Shown here piece after piece: positions 43,301 through 52,217 of a stretch of 64,000 nt of DNA. The number at the start of each line of letters is the position of its first letter. Positions within the stretch are counted from its first letter, which is position 1. Source of the DNA: Imperialibacter sp040222385 (GTDB lineage: Bacteria > Bacteroidota > Bacteroidia > Cytophagales > Cyclobacteriaceae); NCBI RefSeq assembly GCF_040222385.1, contig NZ_JAVKDF010000039.1:272358-336357 (forward strand), read 5' to 3'. Under the pieces are notes generated by a model. The model saw nothing but the letters and a program-made list of their open reading frames with translations. It was not told the origin of the DNA and searched no databases. The position numbers and the translations under genes are program-made.

Positions 43301-44722
43301 CTGGGCTTTCTGCCGATGGCACTTTCCCAATCAGGTGGAGCAGAAGTACAGCGTCCACTGGCCACCGTGGTGATTGGCGGGTTGATCACTGCTACTTTCC
43401 TGACACTGGTTGTGTTGCCTATCCTTTACTATTATTTTGAAAGAGGGATTAAAGTAAAACCCGGAGCAGTAGCCCCATTGTTGGTTATTGGTTTACTGAG
43501 CATTCAGGTTTCCAAAGCCCAGGCCCAGGAATCACCTGCTTCCTTTCAGTCCCTGGATGAGGCGATACAAGTAGCGATCCAAAACAATCCGACCCTGAAA
43601 GCTGCAGACCTGCAAACCCAACAAGAAAGGGCTTTGAAAGGTGCCAGCTGGAATTTGTCCAAAACCAATTTCAGTCTTACACACGGGCAGTACAACAGCA
43701 TTTACGACAATGACAACCAGTTCAATATCTCTCAATCCATCGAATTTCCTACGGTTTATGCCAACCAAAGCAAGTTGGCCAAAGCGAGAATAGAAGCCAG
43801 TGAGTGGCGAAAAAACGCCACCCAAAATGAACTGGTGCAGCAGGTAAAAACAACCTGGTATTTCCTCTGGCTGGAGAAAAGCAAAAGACAATTGTTGCTG
43901 GAGCAGGACAGCATTTACCAGCGCTTCGTAAGGGCTGCCAACCTTCGCTACGAAACAGGGGAAAGCAACCTGCTTGAAAAGGCCACAGCCGAATCGCAGG
44001 TCGCTGAGATCAAGGCCATGCTGCAACAAAGCTTGTCTGATATCGAGATTTACCAGACGCAGTTACAAACCTTACTCAATGTAGAAAGTCCGGTGGACAT
44101 CACGGTTGGCAATCTGGAAGCAAGAGAAAGTAGTGCACTAATCGATACGCAGGGCATTGCCAATAACCCTACCCTGGCATGGTTCCGCCAACAAATGGAG
44201 GTAGCTGAAAGAGAAAAGTCGGTAGAGAAATCACGGCTACTACCGGATCTCACAATAGGTTATTTCAACCAGTCGCTCAATGGTCCAAATCAGGACTTGG
44301 ATGGCAATCCGGTTACTTTCACTTACAGCGACCGTTTTACTGGTTTTCAGGTAGGTATAGCCATCCCCATTTTTGGTGCCAAGTCGCAAGGATCGGTCAT
44401 CAAGGCTGCCGAATTGAAAAAGCAGGAAAACGAAGCAAGGCTACAGGCGGTGACCAACGAACTGCAAGGCAGGCTAAGGTCTCTCATCCAGCAGTACCAA
44501 AAATTTCAGACCAGTATCGACTATTACGAGCAAAACGCCCTGCCTCAGGCAGAGCTAATTCTCAAACAAGCTCAGAAAGGATTTGAAAACGGGGAAATTG
44601 GCTATGTGGAGTATATCCAGGGACTTAACAGGGCATTGACAGTCCGGTTCAATTACCTGGACATTCTCAACCAATACAACCAGACCATTATCCAGATTGA
44701 GTTTATCTCAGGCGTTCAATAA
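40346..44722 (+). CDS. CusA/CzcA RND pump fused to a TolC-like domain
   Basis: A 1458-residue fusion. Residues of about 1-1040 are a CusA/CzcA pump (MLDKIIQFSVKNKLIIGL start, proton-relay SLGAIDFGLIVDGAVIIVE, second-half GFIALFGVAVLNGIVLISEF). A short membrane link with a signal-like VSKAQAQES junction (about 1053) leads to a TolC domain of about 400 residues (LDEAIQVAIQNNPTLK to the end). Fusions of pump and outer-membrane channel are known in Bacteroidota. The junction looks like a cleavage site, so post-translational separation is possible. The adaptor gene follows 15 bp downstream. Confidence 0.93.
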   Translation: MLDKIIQFSVKNKLIIGLLTLGLVIWGGYSLTQLPIDAVPDITNNQVQVITASPSLAAEEVERLITFPIEITMATIPELDEIRSFSRFGLSVVTIVFKEDVDVYWARQQVSERLTDVQAQIPPGVGQPGMAPITTGLGEIYQYVVGTEPGYEDQYDARELRTIQDWIVRRQLLGTPGVADVSSFGGYLKQYEIAIDPDRLKAMNVSIADIFQALEENNENTGGAYIEKNLSAYFIRSEGLVSDMDDIRNMLIKNNQDGIPVLIKDVAKVQLGSAVRYGATTRDGEGEVVSAIVMMLKGENSAEVIENVKSRIAEIRKTLPEGVTIEPFLDRTKLVNTAIGTVSKNLAEGALIVIFVLLLLLGNLRAGLIVASVIPLALIFAFGMMNLFGVSGNLMSLGAIDFGLIVDGAVIIVEATLHHLGLLKLGRKLTQQEMDEEVYQSASKIRNSAAFGEIIILIVYLPILALVGIEGKMFGPMAQTVSFAILGAFILSLTYVPMMSALVLSKKTEYKPNISDKIMAFFHRLYDPTIRWAMHKRPLMLAIALGLFGTSLWVFSNMGGEFIPTLEEGDFAVETRVITGSSLQNTVAATTQAEKILLEQFPEVKQVVSKIGAGEIPTDPMPVEAADMMVILKNKDEWVTASNREELANKMAEALEVIPGVTFGFQQPIQMRFNELMTGVRQDVAVKIYGEDLNELSEYAEQIGRLASGVEGAEDLYIEEVTGVPQIVINYKRDQLAKYGLSIRDVNRSVQAAFAGASAGLVYENERRFDLVVRLDKTNREDVESVRNLYIARKDGHQIPLHQVAEVEIKEGPYQIQRDDTRRRIIVAFNVRNRDVESIVTELRQKIDESVVFAPGYTVTYGGQFENLVEARERLAFAVPLALLLIFVLLYFTFGSIKQGILIFTAIPLSAIGGIFALWLRDMPFSISAGVGFIALFGVAVLNGIVLISEFNHLKKEGVTDIFERIYKGTSVRLRPVIMTAAVASLGFLPMALSQSGGAEVQRPLATVVIGGLITATFLTLVVLPILYYYFERGIKVKPGAVAPLLVIGLLSIQVSKAQAQESPASFQSLDEAIQVAIQNNPTLKAADLQTQQERALKGASWNLSKTNFSLTHGQYNSIYDNDNQFNISQSIEFPTVYANQSKLAKARIEASEWRKNATQNELVQQVKTTWYFLWLEKSKRQLLLEQDSIYQRFVRAANLRYETGESNLLEKATAESQVAEIKAMLQQSLSDIEIYQTQLQTLLNVESPVDITVGNLEARESSALIDTQGIANNPTLAWFRQQMEVAEREKSVEKSRLLPDLTIGYFNQSLNGPNQDLDGNPVTFTYSDRFTGFQVGIAIPIFGAKSQGSVIKAAELKKQENEARLQAVTNELQGRLRSLIQQYQKFQTSIDYYEQNALPQAELILKQAQKGFENGEIGYVEYIQGLNRALTVRFNYLDILNQYNQTIIQIEFISGVQ

Positions 44723-44737
44723 AAAAGAAATCAACAA

Positions 44738-45940
44738 ATGAAAAATACAATCAAATACATCAACAGAATCTCAATGGTTTTTATACTGGGATTGACTATT
44801 GCCTCCTGTGGTTCAAAAAATGAAGGAACAACAGAAGAACACCACGAAGAAGGTGAAAATACGGTAGAACTTACTGAGGCACAGTACGAGCAGGCAGCCA
44901 TTCAGATTGGAACTGCCGAAAGAAAGGTTATCGGTTCAGAGCTACGGGTAAATGGAACAATTGACGTGCCTCCTCAGAGCAATATTTCCATCAATATGCC
45001 CTATGGTGGCTTTGTAAAATATACCGAAATGCTGCCGGGCAGCAAAGTGAAAAAAGGCCAGCTTTTGGTTGTGATCGAAAACCCAGAGTTCATCCAGTTT
45101 CAGCAAGAGTATTTGGAGGGCCTGGCCAATCGGGACTTTCTTAAAGCCGAGTTTGAACGGCAGGAGGAATTATACCAGGAAAAAGTAGCTTCCGGCAAAA
45201 ACTACCAACAGGCCAAAAGTGACTATCTGGCCAATGAGGCCCGTATTAAAACGATGGAAGAACGGTTGAAGCTTATTGGCTTCAATCCTGCTAAAATTGA
45301 AGGAGGTACAGTATCTGCTTCGGTCAATATTTATGCACCGGTAACAGGCTCGGTCCGTGAAGTGTACACCAATATAGGCAAGTACATCAACCCACAGGAT
45401 GTGATCATGGACATCACCAATGCCGAGGATCTGCATGTGGAACTGACGGTATATGAAAACGACATCCCACGGGTAAGGGAAGGCCAGCGCATCCGGTTTG
45501 CCCTGGCAAATTCACCTGAAGAATGGCGGGAAGCTGAAGTCTTCCTGATAGGCAGTGGGGTTAGGGAAGACCGTTCAGTAACCGTACATGGGCATTTAAA
45601 AAAGATGCATGAAGACCTGAAGCCGGGCATGTATGTAGCTGCAAGAATCGAAACCGACAGTAATGAAGTGCTTGCTGCCCCGGAAGCCTCCATTGTGCGG
45701 TTTGGCGGCAAACAATACATTTTTTCATATGCGGGTAAGAAATTAGAGAACGGTGAAACCGTACACGATTTTGAAATGCTGGAAGTCATCAAGGGATATA
45801 CCGAAGACGGCTATACGCAGATTTCGTTGGCCGATACAGCGAAGGACTTGAGTGCCATTCAACTGGTAACCAAAGGTGCCTTCACTTTGTTGGCGAAAGC
45901 CAAAAATACCGAAGAAGAAGGAGGAGGACACGGGCATTAA
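44738..45940 (+). CDS. Periplasmic adaptor lipoprotein of the second RND system
   Basis: A 400-residue adaptor. The lipobox IASC (Cys24) is followed by a Glu/His-rich linker (EEHHEEGEN). The adaptor core has a lipoyl half (NISINMPYGGFVKYTEMLPG), a hairpin and a beta-barrel (VYENDIPRVREGQRIRFAL). It completes the pump with the CusA-TolC fusion upstream. Substrate ions are probably divalent (Co/Zn/Cd or Cu) by family. Confidence 0.92.
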   Translation: MKNTIKYINRISMVFILGLTIASCGSKNEGTTEEHHEEGENTVELTEAQYEQAAIQIGTAERKVIGSELRVNGTIDVPPQSNISINMPYGGFVKYTEMLPGSKVKKGQLLVVIENPEFIQFQQEYLEGLANRDFLKAEFERQEELYQEKVASGKNYQQAKSDYLANEARIKTMEERLKLIGFNPAKIEGGTVSASVNIYAPVTGSVREVYTNIGKYINPQDVIMDITNAEDLHVELTVYENDIPRVREGQRIRFALANSPEEWREAEVFLIGSGVREDRSVTVHGHLKKMHEDLKPGMYVAARIETDSNEVLAAPEASIVRFGGKQYIFSYAGKKLENGETVHDFEMLEVIKGYTEDGYTQISLADTAKDLSAIQLVTKGAFTLLAKAKNTEEEGGGHGH

Positions 45941-45952
45941 AATGAAGGACAC

Positions 45953-46369
45953 ATGATTAAAGAACTCGAAAATAAACTCAAAGAAAAGGACATCCGACCA
46001 ACAGCCATGCGGCTGTTGGTGCTGGAAGCCCTGACCAGTCAGGAGGCCGCCATCAGCCTTTCTGACCTGGAAAAGGCATTTGAAAAGTCAGACAGGGTGA
46101 CACTATTCCGCACCCTGAAGACCTTTCAGGAAAACGGACTGGTGCACAGTATAGATGACGGTACCGGAGCACCTAAATACGCCTTGTGCGAAGAGGGATG
46201 CGAGTGCAATATCGAACGGGACTTGCACGTACATTTCCATTGCCGGGTGTGTAGTGAAACCTTCTGTTTGCCCAAGTACAAAATCCCTGAAATTGACCTG
46301 CCAAGCAAGTTCATGGGCGAAGAAGCCAACCTGGTGGTAAAGGGTGTTTGCGGGAAGTGTGCAGGATGA
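45953..46369 (+). CDS. Fur-family metal-responsive repressor
   Basis: A 138-residue Fur-family regulator. The N-terminal winged helix (RPTAMRLLVLEAL, DRVTLFRTLKTFQENGLVHSI) is followed by HVHFHCRVCSETF and a C-terminal VCGKC, the structural zinc site. Zur- or Fur-type sensing cannot be separated from sequence. It lies between the second RND adaptor and the DUF3703 gene, so it probably controls this zinc/cadmium-type group. Confidence 0.9.
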   Translation: MIKELENKLKEKDIRPTAMRLLVLEALTSQEAAISLSDLEKAFEKSDRVTLFRTLKTFQENGLVHSIDDGTGAPKYALCEEGCECNIERDLHVHFHCRVCSETFCLPKYKIPEIDLPSKFMGEEANLVVKGVCGKCAG

Positions 46370-46427
46370 AAATTGCAATGACTGTGCATTGTGTTTACAC
46401 GTATTTTCAGATAAAACACTTAACGCT

Positions 46428-46796
46428 ATGAAGTTTAACACTGCCATGCCTAAGGGCCTCAAACCACACTATCGTCAGGAGCTCATTCTGTACAAAGAAA
46501 AACTCGCCAAGCGTCACCTTCAGGAAGCTTGGCGACATCTGGAGCGGGCGCACGTCCTTGGTCAGCCCTATCCATACCAGCACTCGGAAGCGCATTGGCT
46601 TATGCTCCGGTTCGGCTTCATGATCAAGGATTGGGCAGAAATCCGGGGGCAGATTCTTAGGCTACTTGTAGGAGGAGTAAAATCCTTTGTAGGTAAAGTA
46701 CCTGTAGGCAATACCGGAGGAGCCAATGTTCCGCCTCTTTTGCCCATGGAAATCCCAGAAGACCTGAAGGCAATAATAGATCAATTCAAAAAATAA
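46428..46796 (+). CDS. DUF3703 family protein
   Basis: A 122-residue soluble protein starting MKFNTAMPKGLKPHYRQEL. It has HLQEAWRHLERAHVLGQPYPYQHSEAHWLML, the DUF3703 signature with conserved His and Glu. A longer frame from 46344 overlaps the Fur gene end and is less likely. DUF3703 genes recur next to heavy-metal transporters. The function is unknown. Confidence 0.85.
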   Translation: MKFNTAMPKGLKPHYRQELILYKEKLAKRHLQEAWRHLERAHVLGQPYPYQHSEAHWLMLRFGFMIKDWAEIRGQILRLLVGGVKSFVGKVPVGNTGGANVPPLLPMEIPEDLKAIIDQFKK

Positions 46797-46810
46797 ATTG
46801 ATACAAGACT

Positions 46811-47428
46811 ATGACCACCTTGCTCACTGGTACCATCATGCTCAGCCTCCTCCACGGGCTGATTCCCAGCCACTGGCTGCCGGTGCTGGCTCTGAAAGAA
46901 AGTTTTGGCTGGCAAGGTAGCAAGACGGTTCGCATTGCGGCTATGGCAGCTTTGGCTCATTCGCTGAGTACCTTTCTGCTGGGCGTGTTTCTGGGCTTAT
47001 TCAGCCTTTCACTGGCAGAAACGCTTAACAGTTACACCCGTTGGGTCATTCCTGCTTTGCTCATTGCCATAGGGTTTTATTTCATCATCCAACACCACAG
47101 GCACCATCATTTTCACTTCAATGAAAAACAAAAGCTGGATCAGGCCGGAGCAACCCAAGTGGTGACCTTGCTGGTATTTATGATGTTTCTTTCGCCCTGC
47201 CTGGAAATTGAAGCCTACTTCCTGATGGCAGGTACTCATGGATGGCCGATGATCATGACAGTGGGCTTGCTCTACACCTTCGTTTCCGTGTTAGGGATCA
47301 CGTTTTGGGTGTATCTCGCACAGAAAGGTCTGCACCGTTTCAACTGGCACAGGCTGGAGCATAATACCGGGCTGGTTTCGGGGTGCATCCTCATTATCAC
47401 AGGCATCATTTCCTTTTTCACACATTAA
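46811..47428 (+). CDS. Polytopic membrane protein, metal-transporter-like
   Basis: A 205-residue membrane protein with six hydrophobic segments. HGLIPSHWLPVLALK and AALAHSLSTFLLGV resemble the HxxxxDH/Ni-Co transporter (RcnA/NicO) pattern, with conserved His residues in the first two spans. A His cluster (HHRHHHFHF) sits between spans three and four. An efflux role for a transition metal is inferred from this and from the Fur/DUF3703/ZntA neighbours. Confidence 0.7.
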   Translation: MTTLLTGTIMLSLLHGLIPSHWLPVLALKESFGWQGSKTVRIAAMAALAHSLSTFLLGVFLGLFSLSLAETLNSYTRWVIPALLIAIGFYFIIQHHRHHHFHFNEKQKLDQAGATQVVTLLVFMMFLSPCLEIEAYFLMAGTHGWPMIMTVGLLYTFVSVLGITFWVYLAQKGLHRFNWHRLEHNTGLVSGCILIITGIISFFTH

Positions 47429-47443
47429 AAAACTGACAAGCGT

Positions 47444-49396
47444 ATGACTAATGCAAACAATATAGAAGACAAAGCTTGCTGCAGCACCGACCAGCATCCA
47501 GGCAAACCAAAAAAGCAGGGGGAGAAATCCTCCTCCACTTTCCTGCAAATCTGGGGAAGTGGTATTGTAAGCCTTGTCATGCTGCTTGCAGGAATAGCCG
47601 CTGACCAATGGGGACAGCCTGCATTTTTCCACGGCTGGATCCGCATCGGTTGGTATGTGCTGGCCTATTTGCCTGTGGGTTGGCCGGTATTGGTCAAAGG
47701 CTGGAAGTCAATACTGAAAGGTGATGTGTTCACTGAATTTTTCCTCATGGGAATAGCCACTCTGGGGGCTTTTGCCATAGGCGAATATCCCGAGGCGGTG
47801 GCGGTAATGCTTTTCTATGCCATCGGTGAGTTGTTTCAGGATGCAGCAGTGAACAGGGCCAAACGTAATATCAAAGCTCTGCTGGATATCCGTCCGGATT
47901 CTGCCTCTGTGTATAGAAGCGGGCAAATGGTGTCCGTACACCCGGAAGAAGTACAAATCGGGGAAACCATACAAGTAAAGCCTGGAGAAAAAATACCTCT
48001 CGATGGGGAAATGATCAGTGAAAAAAGCAGCTTCAATACCTCCGCCCTGACTGGCGAAAGCAAACCAGCTACCTACAACAAAGGAGAAAATGTGCTGGCT
48101 GGGATGGTGAACCTCGACATGCTGATTGAATTGAAAGTCACAAGGCTGTTCAATGAAAGTTCGCTGGCACGCATCCTGGAACTGGTGCAGAACGCTACCG
48201 CACGCAAGGCAAAAACCGAGCAGTTCATCCGCAGGTTTGCACGGGTTTACACACCCATTGTTACCTTTCTGGCCATTGGCCTGGTCTTCCTACCTTATTT
48301 CTTTGTAGAAAGCTATGTGTTTGAAGACTGGCTTTACAGGGCTTTGATCTTTTTGGTGATCTCGTGCCCCTGTGCGCTGGTCATTTCTATTCCGCTTGGT
48401 TATTTCGGAGGGATTGGGGCAGCCTCCCGCAAAGGCATATTATTCAAAGGCTCCAACTTTCTTGACCTCATGACAAAAGTCAATACCGTGGTAATGGACA
48501 AAACTGGAACACTTACCAAGGGAGTGTTTGAAGTTCAGAAGGCCGTGACCATGGACGGTATCACTACAGAGTGGCTTAGCCTGGCGGCAGCTATGGAAAG
48601 CAAATCCACCCATCCCATCGCAAAAGCCATTACAGAATACACTAAAAAGCAGGGAGGAGAAATTTCAGAACCCGAACAACAGGAAGAATTAGCCGGACAT
48701 GGCCTGAAAGGAAAAGTAAATGGTAAGCATGTGCTCACCGGCAACCAAAAGCTGATGGACAAGGAAGGGATTGTTACCTGTGCTGATGCTGCCGGAGAGG
48801 TCAATACCGTCATCCATGTAGCAGTGGACCAAAAATATGCCGGTTACTTGGTGATAGCAGATGAATTAAAAGAGGATGCTGCACAGGCGATTGAAGCATT
48901 GCACAAAGCAGGTGTAAAAGAGCTGGTCATGCTATCAGGCGACAAAGACGCTGTGACACAACAGGTGGCAAAATCACTGGGAATAGATAAAGCCTTTGGT
49001 GATCTGCTGCCAGAGCAAAAGGTGGAAAAAGTAGAAGAGTTGAAAAAGGATACCAACCGTGTCATTGTATTTGTGGGGGACGGTATCAACGATGCTCCCG
49101 TCCTTGCTCTGGCAGATGTAGGCATGGCAATGGGTGGTTTGGGCAGTGATGCCGCTATCGAGACAGCCGATGTGGTCATTCAGACTGACCAGCCCTCTAA
49201 AATTGCTACTGCTATTCAAATAGGCAAACAAACCAAACGGATCGTATGGCAAAATATAGGCCTGGCATTTGGAGTGAAGCTTATTGTGCTGGCACTGGGA
49301 GCCGGAGGTCTAGCCACCATGTGGGAAGCCGTCTTTGCTGATGTGGGAGTGGCGCTGTTGGCTATTTTAAATGCGGTAAGGGTGCAACGAAACTAA
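47444..49396 (+). CDS. zntA: Zn/Cd/Pb P-type ATPase (ZntA/CadA-like)
   Basis: A 650-residue P1B ATPase. The N-terminus has a short Cys-containing stretch (KACCSTDQHPGK) but no HMA domain. CPC (308-310) in SCPCALVISIPL defines the P1B-1/P1B-2 class. Phosphorylation Asp352 lies in DKTGTLTKGVF, and GDGINDAPVLALADVGMAMG is the hinge. It would export Zn(II)/Cd(II)/Pb(II). It ends the metal region of the element; RteC follows. Confidence 0.92.
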   Translation: MTNANNIEDKACCSTDQHPGKPKKQGEKSSSTFLQIWGSGIVSLVMLLAGIAADQWGQPAFFHGWIRIGWYVLAYLPVGWPVLVKGWKSILKGDVFTEFFLMGIATLGAFAIGEYPEAVAVMLFYAIGELFQDAAVNRAKRNIKALLDIRPDSASVYRSGQMVSVHPEEVQIGETIQVKPGEKIPLDGEMISEKSSFNTSALTGESKPATYNKGENVLAGMVNLDMLIELKVTRLFNESSLARILELVQNATARKAKTEQFIRRFARVYTPIVTFLAIGLVFLPYFFVESYVFEDWLYRALIFLVISCPCALVISIPLGYFGGIGAASRKGILFKGSNFLDLMTKVNTVVMDKTGTLTKGVFEVQKAVTMDGITTEWLSLAAAMESKSTHPIAKAITEYTKKQGGEISEPEQQEELAGHGLKGKVNGKHVLTGNQKLMDKEGIVTCADAAGEVNTVIHVAVDQKYAGYLVIADELKEDAAQAIEALHKAGVKELVMLSGDKDAVTQQVAKSLGIDKAFGDLLPEQKVEKVEELKKDTNRVIVFVGDGINDAPVLALADVGMAMGGLGSDAAIETADVVIQTDQPSKIATAIQIGKQTKRIVWQNIGLAFGVKLIVLALGAGGLATMWEAVFADVGVALLAILNAVRVQRN

Positions 49397-49435
49397 TTTA
49401 GAACATGCTATGGAATCAATAAACTCACTTTTTAA

Positions 49436-50284
49436 ATGCCTGAAAATTATAACCAACAATATGAAGAATTAGAAGATAAGCTTCGAATGATTGATCTGGA
49501 AGAGGACGACATTCTAAAAAAATCAGAGCAAAGCTTTCAAATAGCCCTTCAGGCAATTAATCAGTTGAGAGATGATTTGAAGGGTGATCGGTTGTGTTCA
49601 CAAACCGATGAAATCTACTTTTTCAAGGAGATCAAACCGAAATTCGTTAGTAAGCTCATCTACCACCTCAGCGTATTCAATATTGAAACCAACAAACCTA
49701 ACGGAGGAATCAAGGTAAAACGTAAATACTATCAAAATGAGTTGGATAAGCTCAAACGGTACTTCGACAACAACCTGGAATTTTACCGCTACTTTCGTAC
49801 CCACAGTAATTATCTGGATCACAAATATTTTGTCAGAGGCAAACAGGACATAAGGTTAACGCTTGATTCTTTCTTCTTTGAAACCGATCCTAATTTTTCT
49901 ACCAGCCATGATTTTAAGGTTTCCAACATCCTGGCCAACGACCTGCTCAATGTCTACTTGGAAGATGAATTGAACAAACTGGATATGAGGGATTTAAGCA
50001 ATGGAAGATCACAAGGTGAACCGAAGGGGAAACTAACATGGACAGATTCTAAAGTAGCTTTAATCGAGTTGATGTATGCCTTACAAGCCCGTGGAGTATT
50101 TAACAACGGCATTGCCGATCTAAAAGAAATCGCAGCATTTTTTGAAGATACCTTCGGTATCGAGGTGGGCCAATATCACCGCACATTCCTTGAAATCCGC
50201 ATCCGCAAGACCGGACGCACTAAATTTCTGGATTCTCTAAGGGATAGTCTGACCCGAAGGATGGATGAAGCTGATGACAAATAA
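49436..50284 (+). CDS. rteC: RteC-like protein of Bacteroidota mobile elements
   Basis: A 282-residue soluble protein. The long alpha-helical N-terminus is followed by the RteC signature region (FFKEIKPKFVSKLIYHLSVF, KYFVRGKQDIRLTLDSFFFE) and a C-terminal KLTWTDSKVALIELMYALQARGVFN part. In CTnDOT, RteC activates the excision operon. Here it sits next to the excisionase-like gene, in keeping with that role. Confidence 0.88.
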   Translation: MPENYNQQYEELEDKLRMIDLEEDDILKKSEQSFQIALQAINQLRDDLKGDRLCSQTDEIYFFKEIKPKFVSKLIYHLSVFNIETNKPNGGIKVKRKYYQNELDKLKRYFDNNLEFYRYFRTHSNYLDHKYFVRGKQDIRLTLDSFFFETDPNFSTSHDFKVSNILANDLLNVYLEDELNKLDMRDLSNGRSQGEPKGKLTWTDSKVALIELMYALQARGVFNNGIADLKEIAAFFEDTFGIEVGQYHRTFLEIRIRKTGRTKFLDSLRDSLTRRMDEADDK

Positions 50285-50373
50285 CAAAAAATCTTTCCCA
50301 ACTTCGGTTTGACTTGTGAATAAAACCCATCAAACGGTAACACCTTCGCAGTTCAATCAACATTTGTTAAGAA

Positions 50374-50655
50374 ATGGCAACAGAAGTTATTACCACAGAT
50401 GACCTTCGAGAGTTCAAGATCGAGCTACTCGAAGATTTAAAAAGATTACTTAAAGAACATTCAGGACAGCCATCCAAGAAATGGTTAAAGTCCTATGAAG
50501 TCCGCAAGCTCCTTAGCATCTCACCAGGTACATTGCAGAACCTGCGAGTGAACGGCACATTACCCTTTACCAAGATTGGGGGAGTGATTTATTACGACTA
50601 TGCAGACATTCAAGGGATGCTGCAGTCCAACAAGTTTCACAACCGGTTGAAGTAA
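50374..50655 (+). CDS. Excisionase-like helix-turn-helix protein
   Basis: A 93-residue DNA-binding protein. The C-terminal half (KKWLKSYEVRKLLSISPG, TLQNLRVNGTLPFTKIGG, YYDYADIQGML) is the MerR-like winged helix-turn-helix found in Bacteroidota Xis-type proteins. It lies 90 bp downstream of rteC, as in CTnDOT-like elements. Excision function is inferred. Confidence 0.82.
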   Translation: MATEVITTDDLREFKIELLEDLKRLLKEHSGQPSKKWLKSYEVRKLLSISPGTLQNLRVNGTLPFTKIGGVIYYDYADIQGMLQSNKFHNRLK

Positions 50656-50670
50656 AGCGTATGGCTGGGC

Positions 50671-51435
50671 ATGAACTACATCAGGCACCTTTCGGCAGCA
50701 TTCGGGCAGATGGATGCAGATACCAGGCTCACGCCCTACCACATCAGTTTGTATATGGCCTTGTTCAGGCGGTGGAACCTCAACTTTTTCAAGAACCCCA
50801 TTTCTGTATCCAGGGACGAGCTGATGAGGTTGTCAAAAATTGGTTCGGTGAACACCTACACCAAGTGCCTGAAGGAACTAGATCGATACGGCTATATCCG
50901 CTACGAACCTTCCTACAATCCGCACCGGGGCAGCCTCATTTACCTGTACAGTTTTGATAAAGGTAGTGATACAGGTACTGATAATGGAAGTGAAATAGCA
51001 GTGAGACCTTATACAAACAATACAAACTCTTTAAACAGTGAAAACGAAACAAACTTGGGTGAGCGATCCAAAAATTTTGATAGAGGTTCAAATGACTCAG
51101 AAATGAAGGAAAAAGAAAAGTTGCGGCAAAAGAAAAAGGAAGCTGCTGGCTATGGCCCGGACATTCCGCCTCTGGAAGCCCATGTGAAAATCTACTTTGA
51201 TGAAAAAGGCTATCCGCCCGTGGAGGCTGAGAAGTTTTACAACTACTTCCAGAGCAATGGCTGGTTGGTAGGTGGCCGCTCCAAGATGAAAGACTGGAAA
51301 GCAGCCGCCCGAAACTGGATGTTGAACGCTCAAAAATTCAATGCCTATGCAAAAGATCAGAGAAACCATCAGCAAGGCCCTAAACCCGGAAACCTCCACA
51401 CAGGAACCGGCAAGGACTATGGCGAACCGCTCTAA
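50671..51435 (+). CDS. Replication-initiation-like DNA-binding protein
   Basis: A 254-residue protein. The N-terminal 95 residues (TPYHISLYMALFRRWNLNFF, ISVSRDELMRLSKIGSVNTY, CLKELDRYGYIRYEP) form a winged-helix domain as in initiator or DnaD-like proteins. The middle is low-complexity and the C-terminus (YFDEKGYPPVEAEKFYNYF, GWLVGGRSKMKDWKAAARNW) matches the DnaD-like tail seen in mobile-element proteins. It overlaps the ATPase gene, suggesting loader-initiator teamwork. Confidence 0.75.
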   Translation: MNYIRHLSAAFGQMDADTRLTPYHISLYMALFRRWNLNFFKNPISVSRDELMRLSKIGSVNTYTKCLKELDRYGYIRYEPSYNPHRGSLIYLYSFDKGSDTGTDNGSEIAVRPYTNNTNSLNSENETNLGERSKNFDRGSNDSEMKEKEKLRQKKKEAAGYGPDIPPLEAHVKIYFDEKGYPPVEAEKFYNYFQSNGWLVGGRSKMKDWKAAARNWMLNAQKFNAYAKDQRNHQQGPKPGNLHTGTGKDYGEPL

Positions 51436-52084
51436 GTCTTCTGTTGATGAAGAGGTTCAAAGCAATATCATTCAGTTTGACAAATGTCTTGAATTCCTGG
51501 AGAAAGCAGGTACAGCTTACATCAGCCCAAAATTCAGGATTTGGCAGGAAGACCATCTCATTCTTTTCAAGCTTCTGGTCTATTTCTACCGTGATGGGGT
51601 CAATGCTGAAAAACATAATATTGATCTCCACAAAGGCATCTTATTGACAGGCCCGGTCGGTTGTGGCAAAACCTCCCTGATGACCCTACTTCGCTTCATG
51701 CTTGCACCCAAAGAACAGTACATCATCAAATCCGCTCGTGACATCACCCTGGAATTCATCCAGGATGGCTATCCTGTCATCAATAAATATTCTAAGTCAG
51801 CATTCCAGCAAACAGGTGGAGAATTGATCCCTAAAGCCTACTGCTTTGACGATCTGGGCGTGGAATCCAACATCAAGTATTATGGAAACGAAACCAATGT
51901 TATGGCAGAGATCCTTTTGAGCCGCTACGATATGTTCATCGGCCGGCACATGCTTACCCATGCCACAACCAATCTTTCCGCCAGCGAAATTGAAAGCTGC
52001 TATGGCAACAGGGTAAGGAGCAGGTTAAGGGAAATGATGAATGTTCTAGCGTTTGATAAGGAGGCTAAAGATAAGCGGGTATGA
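51419..52084 (+). CDS. DnaC/IstB-like AAA+ ATPase
   Basis: A 221-residue P-loop ATPase from ATG 51419 (AAGGA-like site just upstream; ATG 51341 would extend it by 26 residues). Walker A is GPVGCGKTS, Walker B is AYCFDDLGVE, and the sensor region is HATTNLS. It resembles helicase loaders. It overlaps the initiator-like gene by 17 bp, so element replication or conjugal processing is the probable role. Confidence 0.82.
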   Translation: MANRSKSSVDEEVQSNIIQFDKCLEFLEKAGTAYISPKFRIWQEDHLILFKLLVYFYRDGVNAEKHNIDLHKGILLTGPVGCGKTSLMTLLRFMLAPKEQYIIKSARDITLEFIQDGYPVINKYSKSAFQQTGGELIPKAYCFDDLGVESNIKYYGNETNVMAEILLSRYDMFIGRHMLTHATTNLSASEIESCYGNRVRSRLREMMNVLAFDKEAKDKRV

Positions 52085-52085
52085 A

Positions 52086-52203
52086 CATGTCCCATCGTGG
52101 TACATGTGCTGGTTTTCATGTCCTATTCTTGAGGTTTTTGTCTCATGTCCCATGATGGTACATATAACTTGTTTCATGTCCCAATTTTTGTATTTTTGTC
52201 TCA
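52086..52203 (+). repeat. 58-bp tandem repeat upstream of the Fic gene
   Basis: Two imperfect copies, 52086-52145 and 52144-52203 (period 58). Each starts with CATGTCCCAT-nn-TGGTACAT, has a second CATGTCC about 33 bp on, and ends TTTTTGTCTCA. The first half is itself an imperfect palindrome. It lies in the 133-bp gap before the Fic start, where an operator would be expected. Confidence 0.78.
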
Positions 52204-52217
52204 CGTAATTAATAGGA

